The translations under genes and the position numbers were made by a program. From Corallococcus macrosporus (lineage in GTDB: Bacteria > Myxococcota > Myxococcia > Myxococcales > Myxococcaceae): a DNA stretch of 64,000 nt. Under the pieces are notes generated by a model, which saw only the letters and a list, made by a program, of their open reading frames with translations, was not told the DNA's origin and did no database searches. The DNA lies in assembly GCF_017302985.1 (NCBI RefSeq), contig NZ_JAFIMU010000008.1, positions 186,001 through 250,000 on the forward strand. Direction: 5' to 3'. Of this stretch, positions 1 through 7,894 are shown one piece after another (the first letter of the stretch is position 1; every line of letters begins with the position of its first letter).

Positions 1-1220
1 CCCCGGGAGGTCATCGTCGCGCCGAACAGGCTGGTCTGGCTGCGTGTCGTGGCGACCAGGGGCTCGGCCGTGCCCTGGTTGAAGAGGGACCGCACCTGGA
101 GGAAGCGGGGATTGAACCCGTTCGGCTCACGGTAGATCAGCGTCGGCTCTCCCGTGCCGCCCTCTTCCAACGGAGCTGTCAGCAGCATCCGGGGAAGGGC
201 CCCATACTTCACGGTGAGGATGCGCTCGTCCCCCACGGGCAGGAGGTCGCGGTCGAAACGCCGCAGCCAGACCCGCGTGTCATCGAACGAGCCCTGCTTG
301 TTCTCATTCGCCTTCACCAGGAAGCCGCCATCGCCCAGGGCCAGCACCTCCGCCTCGGAGAGGGTCAGCGGGTCCGACGTGTGCAGCACGCGCGCGGCGG
401 CCAGGACCTGGCCGGCGGGGTCCACGGTCATGCCGTGCACTTCGCGGGCCCCTCCGAGCTCCCACGCCCAGAGCACCGCGAGCCGCTCTCCATCCAGGGA
501 CGGGGCCACGTGCACGGTCACCCAGCTATAGGGCCCCTCGATGACGACGAGGCCCTCGGGCGGGCCGATGGGAGCGCCCTGCTCGTCGAGCGGCACGAAG
601 TGCACCTGCGAGTGGTAGGCCGGCTCCGGGTACACGGTGGCGTAGAAGAGCGCGACGCCTCGCGAGGTGCGCACCAGCTGGGCCCCCGTCACGCGAATGG
701 GCGCGGGCGACAGCGGCAGGGCCACCGAGCCCTGGAGGCGCAGGGACGCATCGAGCCGGAGCACCTGGATGGAGCCCAGGCCGTCGGAGGAGACGAACAG
801 GAAGCCCCCCTCCACGGGCAGGCTGTCCGCCCATTTTTCATTCGGAGCCCACTGCATCGGCGCGGCATCCGTCCACGTCGTCGGATCCGCGACGCCGTCG
901 CAGTCGTTGTCCAGGTTGTCGCAGCGCGTCTCCGCGGCCTCATAGTCCGCGCCGTACGAGCGCGCGGTGCACACGGCCTCATAGGCCCCGTCCACCCACG
1001 CCCGCTTCGCGCCGGCACAGACGCCCTGGGTCTTCTCGCAGGGCAGGCCTTCCGCGATACCACTGTCCGGCGTCCCCGCGTCGTCCGTGACGCCCGCGTC
1101 GACAGAAGTCCCCGCATCCACCTGCGTGCCCGCGTCCCGCTCCGGCTCCGACGGGCTCGTGGAGGATCCACAGCCCACGAGCACCAGGGCCAGCACCAAC
1201 GACTTCACGACCGATTGCAT
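1..1220 (-). CDS. Lipoprotein with MopE-like metal-binding motif (3' end outside window)
   Basis: The frame is open from an ATG at 1220 to the left edge, so about 406 residues are visible and the C-terminus is missing. Residues 1-17 form a lipoprotein signal (hydrophobic LVLALVLVG, then Cys17 in an LVGC lipobox). An Asp/Ala/Gly/Thr-rich linker with several VDAG-type repeats follows, as is common in myxobacterial surface lipoproteins. Near residue 100 is RCDNLDNDCDGVAD, the short Asp/Cys motif of putative metal-binding MopE-type proteins. The rest resembles the beta-rich repetitive lipoproteins that myxobacteria carry in large numbers, but I recognise no enzymatic domain. It probably sits in the outer membrane or on the cell surface. 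The gene runs in the same direction as the pseudouridine synthase upstream of it. Role unknown. Confidence 0.75.
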   Translation of the reverse strand, partial: MQSVVKSLVLALVLVGCGSSTSPSEPERDAGTQVDAGTSVDAGVTDDAGTPDSGIAEGLPCEKTQGVCAGAKRAWVDGAYEAVCTARSYGADYEAAETRCDNLDNDCDGVADPTTWTDAAPMQWAPNEKWADSLPVEGGFLFVSSDGLGSIQVLRLDASLRLQGSVALPLSPAPIRVTGAQLVRTSRGVALFYATVYPEPAYHSQVHFVPLDEQGAPIGPPEGLVVIEGPYSWVTVHVAPSLDGERLAVLWAWELGGAREVHGMTVDPAGQVLAAARVLHTSDPLTLSEAEVLALGDGGFLVKANENKQGSFDDTRVWLRRFDRDLLPVGDERILTVKYGALPRMLLTAPLEEGGTGEPTLIYREPNGFNPRFLQVRSLFNQGTAEPLVATTRSQTSLFGATMTSR

Positions 1221-1250
1221 GTTCCCCTCTTCCCCAATGCTCAAAACGTA

Positions 1251-2177
1251 TCACGCGGTCTGACGTAGCACCGTGAGCCCCCGCATGAAGTCCTCCGGCA
1301 GCGGGGACTCCACCTGGATGATCCGCCCCGTCGCGGAGGACGGTACCTCCAGCCGCCACGCGTGCAGGGCCTGACGCCCCACCGCGAGCGCCGCCGGGTG
1401 CTTGCGCGCGTCTTCCGTGCCGTAGAGCGAATCCCCCAGCACCGGATACCCGGCCTCCGACAGCTGCACGCGGATCTGATGCGTGCGCCCCGTGTCCAGG
1501 TCGATGTCCAGCAGCGCCCCCTCCCGGAACCGCTCGCGCACCGTGAACGTCAGCGCCGCGCGCCGGGCGGAGGGCACGCGCGTGGTGAAGCGGCGCGGAT
1601 CCTTCGGGTCCCTCGCGTAGGGCCCCTCCAGCCTTCCGGTGTCCGGAGGCCGCCCCAGCACCAGCGTCTGGTAGCGCTTGTCCACGCGCTTCTCCTGGAA
1701 CGCCTTCAAGAGCGCCGCCACCGCGTCGTCCGTCCGGGCCAACGCCAGACAGCCGCTCGTCTCGCGGTCCAGCCGGTGCACCACGCCCGGCTGTGCCACG
1801 CCCTCCACGTCGAACGGCGGGCACCGCGCCGCGAGCAGCCCCACCACCGACGCCGCCCGCCCCTCCGGCTCCACCACCAGGTCCGGCGGCTTGGCCACGA
1901 TGACGAGCGCCGCGTCGTCGTACAGCACCGGCAGCTCCGGGCCTTCCATGGACGCATGCGGCGACGGCCGGGGCTCCGGCGTCTCCAGCGTGAGTTCCTC
2001 GCCGCCCCACAGCTTGCGCGTCGCCTGCGCCTTCTTGCCCCGGATGCGCACCCGTCCCGCGTCCAGCATCGCGCGCGCCCGCTCCGGCGTGAGGCCCGGG
2101 ACGTGCTTCGTCAGGAACCGGTCGAGCCGCTCGCCGGCAATCTCCCGGGGAACCACGAGAACCTTGTGCCGCGTCAT
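1251..2177 (-). CDS. RluA/RluD-family 23S rRNA pseudouridine synthase
   Basis: This 308-residue protein isomerises uridines in rRNA or tRNA to pseudouridine. An S4-type RNA-binding segment lies at about residues 1-70 (ERLDRFL, then ARAMLDAGRVRIRG). The catalytic domain carries the family signature HRLDRETSG with the catalytic Asp at about residue 135, and the later GRTHQIRVQ and GYPVLGDSLYG motifs. I chose the ATG at 2177 because GGGGAAAGG sits just upstream; a longer frame from 2243 adds 22 unconserved residues. Which uridine is modified cannot be told from sequence alone. The start lies about 100 bp from the divergent MFS gene. Confidence 0.9.
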   Translation of the reverse strand: MTRHKVLVVPREIAGERLDRFLTKHVPGLTPERARAMLDAGRVRIRGKKAQATRKLWGGEELTLETPEPRPSPHASMEGPELPVLYDDAALVIVAKPPDLVVEPEGRAASVVGLLAARCPPFDVEGVAQPGVVHRLDRETSGCLALARTDDAVAALLKAFQEKRVDKRYQTLVLGRPPDTGRLEGPYARDPKDPRRFTTRVPSARRAALTFTVRERFREGALLDIDLDTGRTHQIRVQLSEAGYPVLGDSLYGTEDARKHPAALAVGRQALHAWRLEVPSSATGRIIQVESPLPEDFMRGLTVLRQTA

Positions 2178-2276
2178 GCCTTTCCCCGTCTCCCAAGGCA
2201 GGCAGGGAGTCAACCACCGTGTAGGCGTGCGCCCACCGAGCACACGTCAGGGGCGCGCAGTAGAAAGGGGCCCTCC

Positions 2277-3515
2277 GTGGCCACCTCCTTGTTTTCCCGT
2301 TCGGGCTCCGCTCGGGCCCTGTCCCACCGCGACTTCACCCTCCTCTGGCTGGGCACGCTCGTGTCCAACATCGGCACGTGGATGGAGTCCGTCGCGCTGG
2401 GGGTCTACGTCACGCAGGTGACGGGCCAGGCCGCCTGGACGGGCGGCGTCGCGGCGCTGACGCACCTGCCCTCGATGGTGCTCGCGCCCCTGGGCGGCGC
2501 GCTCGCGGACCGCTTCGACCGGCGCACCTTCATGGCCGTGTGCGTGTGCGTGCAGGCGCTCCTGGCCGCGCTGCTCACGGTGCTGGCCGGCACGGGGAAC
2601 CTGTCCGTGCCGTGGGTGGCGGCCATCTCGCTGCTCAACGGCGCGTTCAGCACGCTGGTCATCCCCTGCGCCACGGCGCTCACCGTGGCCGTGGTGCCCA
2701 AGGAGGACCTGCACAACGCGCTCAGCCTGGACTCGGCGCAGTTCAACCTGGGCCGCATCATCGGGCCCGTGCTGGCCGCGCTCGTGCTGACGAAGGTGGG
2801 CATCGCCGGGGCGCTCTTCGTCAACACCCTGTCCTTCCTCGCCGTGCTGCTGGCGCTCGCGGCCATGCGGGGCGCGGCGGCGAGCGCCATCCCCCCGCGG
2901 GTGGAGGCGCTGTGGGCCGGCATCATGCGCGGCGTGCGCCTGGCGTGGACGGACCCGGGCATCGCGCTCGCGCTGGGCTCCGGGGCGCTGGTGGGGCTGC
3001 TCATCTCCCCGTTCGTGGGGCTGGTGCCGGTGTTCGCCCTGAAGGTGCTGGGCGGGGACGCGACCACCACGTCCATGCTGCTCACCGCGCAGGGCACGGG
3101 CGCGGTCATCGCGGCGTTCGGCTCGGGCGCCATCGCCGCGAGGATGGGGCGGCAGGCCTTCCTGGAGTCCGCGCTGCTGCTCGTGGGGCTGTGCTCCGCC
3201 GCCTACTGGCTGTCCCCCACGCTGCCGGTGGCCCTGGTGACGCTGTTCATCCTGGGCGCCGTGTACCTGGTGGCCTTCACCGGCCTGAAGACGGTGTGTC
3301 AGGCGCGTACGCCGCCGGAGCTCCAGGCGCGCGTGAGCAGCCTGTTCCTCCTGCTGGTGAACGCGGGCTACATCCTGGGCGTCTGGGGCCAGGGCGCGCT
3401 GTCGGACCGCGTGGGCGTGCGGCCCATCACCGCCGGGTGCGCCCTGCTCTTCTTCGGCATCGTGGTGGGGATGCGCACGCTGCGCGCCCGGGGCCTGGCC
3501 GCGCTGGGCACCTGA
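2277..3515 (+). CDS. MFS transporter, EntS-like exporter family
   Basis: This is a 412-residue inner-membrane protein with about twelve hydrophobic segments. It begins at a GTG preceded by GAAAGGGG. The N-terminal half has the typical major facilitator loop, with GGALADRFDRR between the second and third helices. The layout matches the MFS_3/enterobactin-exporter (EntS) branch, whose members export siderophores and other small molecules. It ends tail to tail with lysK, and the two stop codons lie in the palindrome TGAGCGCTCA (3513-3522). Being next to the AmCP/NRPS cluster, it could export the product, but it could equally be unrelated. Substrate not determinable. Confidence 0.85.
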   Translation: MATSLFSRSGSARALSHRDFTLLWLGTLVSNIGTWMESVALGVYVTQVTGQAAWTGGVAALTHLPSMVLAPLGGALADRFDRRTFMAVCVCVQALLAALLTVLAGTGNLSVPWVAAISLLNGAFSTLVIPCATALTVAVVPKEDLHNALSLDSAQFNLGRIIGPVLAALVLTKVGIAGALFVNTLSFLAVLLALAAMRGAAASAIPPRVEALWAGIMRGVRLAWTDPGIALALGSGALVGLLISPFVGLVPVFALKVLGGDATTTSMLLTAQGTGAVIAAFGSGAIAARMGRQAFLESALLLVGLCSAAYWLSPTLPVALVTLFILGAVYLVAFTGLKTVCQARTPPELQARVSSLFLLLVNAGYILGVWGQGALSDRVGVRPITAGCALLFFGIVVGMRTLRARGLAALGT

Positions 3516-3519
3516 GCGC

Positions 3520-4596
3520 TCAGCTCCCCGCGGGCGCCTTCGCCGGCAGCAGCGCCAGCACGCGCGCGAGGACGGCGACGCCCTCCTCGTACTCCGGCAG
3601 GTCGATGTGCTCGTTCGGCGTGTGGTCCAGCGCCGCGTCGCCGGGGCCGTAGGCCACCGTGGGCACGCTCCACGCGGAGGCCACGGTGTTCCAGTCGGAC
3701 GTGCCCGTCTTCAGGCGCAGCGTGGGCTTCGCGCCGCGCTCGCGGATGGCCTGCTTGAAGACGCGGGAGAGCGCGTCGTTGCCGTTGGTGGACACGGCGT
3801 CCTTGCGCGCCACGGTGCGCACCGTGACGGTGGGCACGGTGGCCAGCGCCGCGAGCAGCGCTGCCGTGTCCGTGGACGGGCCGGTGCGGATGCTCACCGC
3901 GGCCGTGGCCCACTCCTCCGTCTCCGTGGCGCCGGTGTGGAAGGCGTTGAGCGAGGGCAGGTTCTGCTCGAAGAGGGACGGCCGCTCGCGGTTCCAGTCG
4001 TCACACAACCGCTTGAGCGCGTTCCACGCGTCGATGACGTGTTCGGCGGCGGCGCGGTAGTCGCGGCTCGCGGTGTGGCGGCGGCTGGCGCGGTGCTCCA
4101 GGTCCAGGCGCAGCAGCCCCTTGTAGCCGATGGTCACCGCGTGCGCGCCGCTGGGCTCGCCGTTGATGACGAAGTCCGGGGCGTACTGCTCGCGCACGTG
4201 CAGGGCGCCGCGCGTGATGGCGACCTCCTCCTCCACGCAGCCCAGGAGGAGGAACTGCTTGCCGGCGCGCTCCGCGTCGTCCAGCAGCTCCACGGCTTCG
4301 ATGAACGCGCACAGCGGGCCCTTGGCGTCCACGGCGCCCCGGCCGTAGAGCTTCTGGCCCTCCAGCCGCACCGGCACCTCTCCGGGCACGGTGTCGATGT
4401 GGCCCAGGAACGCGATGACGGTGTCGCCGTCCCCATAGCGGGCAATGGCGTTGCCCATGGCGTCGGTGTGCGCCCGCCAGCCGCGCGTGCCCAGCCGCTC
4501 CACCAGCGCTCCGGCGAAGGAGGCCTCCTGGTGGCTGGGGCTGTACTGCTCCACCATCCACCGCAACAAGTCGACGCCCGGCTCACGCGCCCGCAT
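3520..4596 (-). CDS. lysK: LysK-type [LysW]-amino acid hydrolase (M20 peptidase family)
   Basis: This 358-residue zinc-dependent amidohydrolase of the ArgE/DapE/LysK group has metal ligands in GHIDTVPG (about residue 65), GRGAVDAKGP (about 86) and CVEEE (about 118). In LysW systems the enzyme cuts the amide between the carrier's C-terminal Glu and the finished amino acid, and so is the release step. It is the last gene of the minus-strand operon and overlaps the end of lysZ by 14 bp, which fits translational coupling. The other LysW enzymes in the same operon support LysK over a plain acetylornithine deacetylase. The released substrate is probably not lysine, because no homocitrate-branch genes or LysJ aminotransferase are present here. 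Confidence 0.85.
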   Translation of the reverse strand: MRAREPGVDLLRWMVEQYSPSHQEASFAGALVERLGTRGWRAHTDAMGNAIARYGDGDTVIAFLGHIDTVPGEVPVRLEGQKLYGRGAVDAKGPLCAFIEAVELLDDAERAGKQFLLLGCVEEEVAITRGALHVREQYAPDFVINGEPSGAHAVTIGYKGLLRLDLEHRASRRHTASRDYRAAAEHVIDAWNALKRLCDDWNRERPSLFEQNLPSLNAFHTGATETEEWATAAVSIRTGPSTDTAALLAALATVPTVTVRTVARKDAVSTNGNDALSRVFKQAIRERGAKPTLRLKTGTSDWNTVASAWSVPTVAYGPGDAALDHTPNEHIDLPEYEEGVAVLARVLALLPAKAPAGS

Positions 4597-5452
4597 CCGC
4601 CCCGCCTTTGTCCCGAAGGGTGAACTTCGTGCCGCCCGCCTCCTCCAGCGCGGAGAACACCGGCCGCGCCACGCGAGACGCGCTCACGTACGCGGAAGGA
4701 ACGCCGCCCTCCAGCGCCCGGCGCACGGCCTCCAGCTTGTAGCGCATGCGCCCGCCCGCCAGCGGCATGCAGCCCTCCACGTCATCGCTCGCGCGCACCA
4801 GCGTCGCGGGGTCCTTCGGATCCGCGAGCAGCCCCGGCACGTTGGAGAGGATGACGAGCGCCCGGGCCCCGAGCGCCGCCGCGATGGAGGACGCCACGTG
4901 GTCCGCGTCCACGTTCACGAGCACGCCGTCTTCCGTCACCGCCGGAGGGCACACGACGGGCACGTAGCCGCCGTCCAGGAGCGTCCCGAGGAGCGCCGCG
5001 TTGACGGAGGAGACCTCACCGGCCAGGTGCTCGCGGTCGATGCGCATCCGCCCGTCCGCGCCCTGCAGCTTGAGCGGCGGCCGCCTGCGCGCGGTGAGCA
5101 CGCGGCCGTCCGCGCCGCACAGCCCCAGCGCGGTGACGCCCTTCGCGAGCAGCGCCAGCACCACGGCCTTGTTCACCTCACCCACCCACGCCATGGTGAG
5201 CGCGCGCAGCGTGGGCGCGTAGGTGAGGCGCACGACGTTGCCGTTCGCGGTGGTCGCCTCCGGGCGCTCCATGCCCAGCGAGCCCAACAGCCGCTCACCG
5301 GCCTCCGAGCCGCCGTTGACGACGACGACGCGCGCCCCCTGGCGGACGAGCTCCACCACGTCCGCGCAGACGTTCTCCAGATCCACGCCCGCCGCGCCGC
5401 CAATCTTCACGACGACGGGGCGGGAAGCGGAAGAAGCGGGGATGGAGCTCAT
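4583..5452 (-). CDS. lysZ: LysZ-type [LysW]-aminoadipate/glutamate kinase
   Basis: This 289-residue amino-acid kinase phosphorylates the side-chain carboxylate of the carrier-bound amino acid, giving an acyl phosphate for LysY. It has the N-terminal VVVKIGGAAG nucleotide-binding strand, VVVNGGS, NVDADHVASSIAAALGA in the middle and LSNVPGLL, all typical of the ArgB/LysZ family. The ATG at 5452 has GGAG upstream. A 27-codon frame directly upstream (5449-5532) repeats this gene's own N-terminus and overlaps the start codon, so translation may be coupled. It precedes lysK and follows the SDR gene. Substrate chain length (glutamate or aminoadipate) cannot be read from the sequence. Confidence 0.85.
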   Translation of the reverse strand: MSSIPASSASRPVVVKIGGAAGVDLENVCADVVELVRQGARVVVVNGGSEAGERLLGSLGMERPEATTANGNVVRLTYAPTLRALTMAWVGEVNKAVVLALLAKGVTALGLCGADGRVLTARRRPPLKLQGADGRMRIDREHLAGEVSSVNAALLGTLLDGGYVPVVCPPAVTEDGVLVNVDADHVASSIAAALGARALVILSNVPGLLADPKDPATLVRASDDVEGCMPLAGGRMRYKLEAVRRALEGGVPSAYVSASRVARPVFSALEEAGGTKFTLRDKGGADAGA

Positions 5453-5532
5453 AGGCACTCCAGGTCCACGCTCGCCGCGCCGCCAATCTTCACGATGGGG
5501 CGGCGGGACGGAGTAGCGGCGTTGGCGCTCAT
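5449..5532 (-). pseudogene. Short duplicated copy of the lysZ N-terminus (27 codons)
   Basis: The ATG at 5532 overlaps the SDR stop codon (ATGA), and the frame ends in a TGA that overlaps the lysZ start. The peptide contains RRPIVKIGGAASVDLE, which mirrors RPVVVKIGGAAGVDLE at the start of LysZ. The nucleotides around 5475-5495 repeat those around 5390-5410. It is best read as a partial tandem duplication of the lysZ start. It may be translated as a leader peptide coupling SDR to lysZ, but it is too short to be an enzyme. Confidence 0.6.
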
Positions 5533-6305
5533 CCGATGACGCTCGCGCCGCCGTCCACCAACTGCACGGTGCCGGTGATGAAGGATGCGCGCTCACTGGC
5601 GAGGAACACCGCCGCGGCGGCGAACTCCTCCGGGAGCCCCACGCGCTTGAGCGGGATGTGGGCGCCCATGGCGCGAAGTCCCGCCTCCACGTCGCCCGCG
5701 TTGCCGGCGGTGCGCTCCACGGGCGGCGTGCGCATGTAGCCCGGTGCCAGCACGTTGACGGTGATGCCGCTGTCGCCCAGCTCCTGCACCAGCGCGGCGG
5801 AGAAGCCGACGATGCCCAGGCGAGCGAAGCCGGACAGCGCGAAGCGGGCCACCGGCCGCACCACCGTCTCCGACGTGATGAACAGCAGCCGTCCCCACCC
5901 GGCCTTCTTCATGTGGGGCAGCGCCGCGAGCGCCAGGGAGATGGGCGGCAGGAGCACCGCGTCCGCCGCGCTCCGGTACGCGTCCACGCCGAAGGTGGAG
6001 GCCGGGCCGGGAGGAGGACCGCCGCTGTTGGTGACGACGACGTGCAGCGCGCCCAGCTTCGCCGCGACGTCATCCACCCAGCGGCGCACGTCCGCGTCGT
6101 CCTTCACGTCCACGCGCGTCGCCAGCACACGGCCACCGCGCGCCACGGCCTTGAGCCGAGCCTCCGCCTGGGCCAGCCGGTCCGTGTCCCGCGCGCCGAT
6201 GGCGACGTGCGCGCCCTCCTTCGCCAGTTCCTCCGCGACGGCGAGTCCCAGCCCGCTGGAGCCACCCGCGACGAGCGCGACCTTGTTGGCGAGTCCCAGT
6301 TCCAT
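5529..6305 (-). CDS. Short-chain dehydrogenase/reductase (SDR) with atypical active site
   Basis: This 258-residue Rossmann protein has GGSSGLGLA for NAD(P) binding at about residues 15-23, a TNSGGP segment at about 92-97 and a SDR-typical end (AVFLASERASFITG...VDGG). The conserved serine region reads ITSETVVRP, but the usual Tyr-x-x-x-Lys is replaced by a stretch containing FALSGFARLG. Its catalysis therefore differs from textbook SDRs, or it belongs to the FabG-like subgroup with a substituted tyrosine. GGAGGG lies six bases before the ATG. It is the first gene downstream of the palindromic repeat array and precedes lysZ. A likely role is reducing or oxidising the ketol made by the split transketolase; this is inference. 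Confidence 0.8.
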   Translation of the reverse strand: MELGLANKVALVAGGSSGLGLAVAEELAKEGAHVAIGARDTDRLAQAEARLKAVARGGRVLATRVDVKDDADVRRWVDDVAAKLGALHVVVTNSGGPPPGPASTFGVDAYRSAADAVLLPPISLALAALPHMKKAGWGRLLFITSETVVRPVARFALSGFARLGIVGFSAALVQELGDSGITVNVLAPGYMRTPPVERTAGNAGDVEAGLRAMGAHIPLKRVGLPEEFAAAAVFLASERASFITGTVQLVDGGASVIG

Positions 6306-6380
6306 CCGCGTCCCTCCAGAAGTCGGCGCCAACCGCGCCTGAGTCATCCCACCGCACGCCACCGGACCGCGCATCAAGGT

Positions 6381-6829
6381 CCCAACCGATCCGACTGTCG
6401 GGCCCGCTTCCGCCGCTCGGGTGGAGCACGCCTTCCCTGCCGCCGTTCCCCAACCGGTCCGACTGTCGGACCACTTCCCGCAGACCGGGCCGTTCAGCCC
6501 TCTCCTGCCGCCATTCCCAACGGGTCCCACTGTCGGCCCACTTCCCGCGGCCCGGGCCGTTCAGCCCTACCCCGCCGCCGTCCTCCAACGGGTCCAACTG
6601 TCGGACCACTTCCCACGGCCCGGGTGGAGCAGCCTTCCCCGCCGCCATTCCCAACGGGTCCGACTGTCGGACCACTTCCCACGGCCCGGGTGGAGCACGC
6701 CTTCCCTGCCGCCGTTCCCCAACCGGTCCGACTGTCGGACCACTTTCTACGGTTCGGGTGGGGCAGCCCCTCCCTGCCGCCGTTCCCCAACGGGTCCGAC
6801 TGTCGGACCAGTTCGTCCGGTTCGCCGCC
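6381..6829. repeat. Seven tandem ~68-bp repeats, each with a 15-bp palindrome
   Basis: The 593-bp gap between the sulfotransferase stop and the SDR start contains no credible gene. It is filled by seven units with 66-68 bp spacing. Each carries a core close to GGTCCGACTGTCGGACC, whose arms GTCCGAC and GTCGGAC pair around a single T. Cores start at 6388, 6456, 6523, 6591, 6657, 6725 and 6793. The intervening text (CCACTTCCC, CGGGTGGAGCA, TTCCCTGCCGCC) is also conserved, so this is a true tandem array and not a spacer array. The first and third cores are imperfect. Possible roles are an operator cluster for SDR-lysZ-lysK, a transcript-processing or attenuation region, or a selfish repeat. Confidence 0.9.
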
Positions 6830-6898
6830 GCCGGGGAGGCCCCTCCGGGTTCTCACCTTCTCAACCCCGGGGATGGGATTCAGGCCCGAGGGCTCAGC

Positions 6899-7894
6899 TC
6901 AGGAGCGGGGCTCCACGCCCGCGGCGTCCGGCGCGGCCCCACCGATGGGCGCGCGCTTTGCGCCGCTGAAGTACCCGTACTTCGCCATCAGCGGCCACGC
7001 GAGCGCCACGGTGAGCGCCTTCGCTCCGGACGCCAGCTCGCCCTTCCAGGCGTCGTCCTCGCCGCGCAGGAGCGTGGGGCCGCTGCGGAAGCGGTCCGGG
7101 TTGCCGGTGACGGTGTGGTTCTTCCCCAGCACCACCGTGCGGCCCTTCACCGGGTTCTGCGCACGCGGCACGCCCACCAGGTCCAACACCGTGTCCACGG
7201 CGCGGTCCGGCGCGGCGATGAAGTCCTCGTATCGCAGGAAGAGCGACTGGCCGGGGAACCGGCGCGTCACCTCTTCCGACGCGGCGTTGAAGCCCACCCA
7301 GTACGCCGTGCTGCGCGCGGCCGACATGGGGACGACGTACTGCTTCGTCTTCGTCCACGAGTGCGTCACCGCACGCGGGTCCCGCACCAGGTGCAGATAC
7401 AGCGGCCGGATGCCTTCCACGCGCGGCAGCAGCGCCGCCTCGGACGGGAACTTCCCGCTGTCCACCAGCACCGTGCTCCCCGTGGCCCGCGCGATGGTGC
7501 GGTACGTGCGCGCCAGGAAGTCCGCGTGCGCCTGGAGCGCCTGCGAGTCCCCCGCCTCGTCCAGCACCCGCAGCGTGTGCCGCGTGCGCACGGCGGCCTG
7601 CTGCCGCTTCACCACCGCCTCGGCGTGCGCGCGGGGCGTGAGGCCCGCCGGCACGTCGGAGGTCAGCACCGTGTTCCAGATGCCGCACTCCACCAACTGC
7701 TGGCCGCAGCCGCACAGCGTGTTGGAGCCGTTCCCGTACGCGTTCTTCCACAGGAAGCTCAGCTCCCCCACGTGGAAGAACCCCGGCACCTCGTTGAGCA
7801 CGTTGCCCAGGATGGTGCTGCCGCTGCGGCACCAGCCGGTGATGTAGAGGACGGTGAGCGGCGCGGCCTCGCTCTTCGCGCTCGCGGTGGCCAT
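6899..7894 (-). CDS. PAPS-dependent sulfotransferase
   Basis: This 331-residue cytosolic protein should transfer sulfate from PAPS to a hydroxyl or amine of a small molecule. The 5'-phosphosulfate loop GWCRSGSTILGNVL is at about residues 20-33, and the 3'-phosphate-binding motif LVRDPRAVTHSW at about 168-179. A Cys-rich stretch (LCGCGQQLVECG) is at about residue 60. Its start overlaps the stop of the encapsulin-like gene (TGATG), so the two are probably translated together. Sulfotransferases recur beside natural-product encapsulins as far as I know. Probable substrate: the AmCP-built amino acid or the finished NRPS/PKS product. The C-terminal ~20 residues are Gly/Ala/Pro-rich and look flexible. 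Confidence 0.88.
   Translation of the reverse strand: MATASAKSEAAPLTVLYITGWCRSGSTILGNVLNEVPGFFHVGELSFLWKNAYGNGSNTLCGCGQQLVECGIWNTVLTSDVPAGLTPRAHAEAVVKRQQAAVRTRHTLRVLDEAGDSQALQAHADFLARTYRTIARATGSTVLVDSGKFPSEAALLPRVEGIRPLYLHLVRDPRAVTHSWTKTKQYVVPMSAARSTAYWVGFNAASEEVTRRFPGQSLFLRYEDFIAAPDRAVDTVLDLVGVPRAQNPVKGRTVVLGKNHTVTGNPDRFRSGPTLLRGEDDAWKGELASGAKALTVALAWPLMAKYGYFSGAKRAPIGGAAPDAAGVEPRS

Noticed and set aside
2178-2243. Longer start for the pseudouridine synthase
   Set aside because: The extra residues are unconserved in character, and a good ribosome site lies directly before the ATG at 2177.
6381-6829. CRISPR array
   Set aside because: The whole 68-bp unit is conserved, so there are no unique spacers, and no cas genes are present.
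5658-7847. Plus-strand frame of 729 codons through the SDR, the repeat array and the sulfotransferase
   Set aside because: It crosses a non-coding tandem array, and its amino-acid periodicity simply reflects that array. The minus-strand genes have clear motifs.
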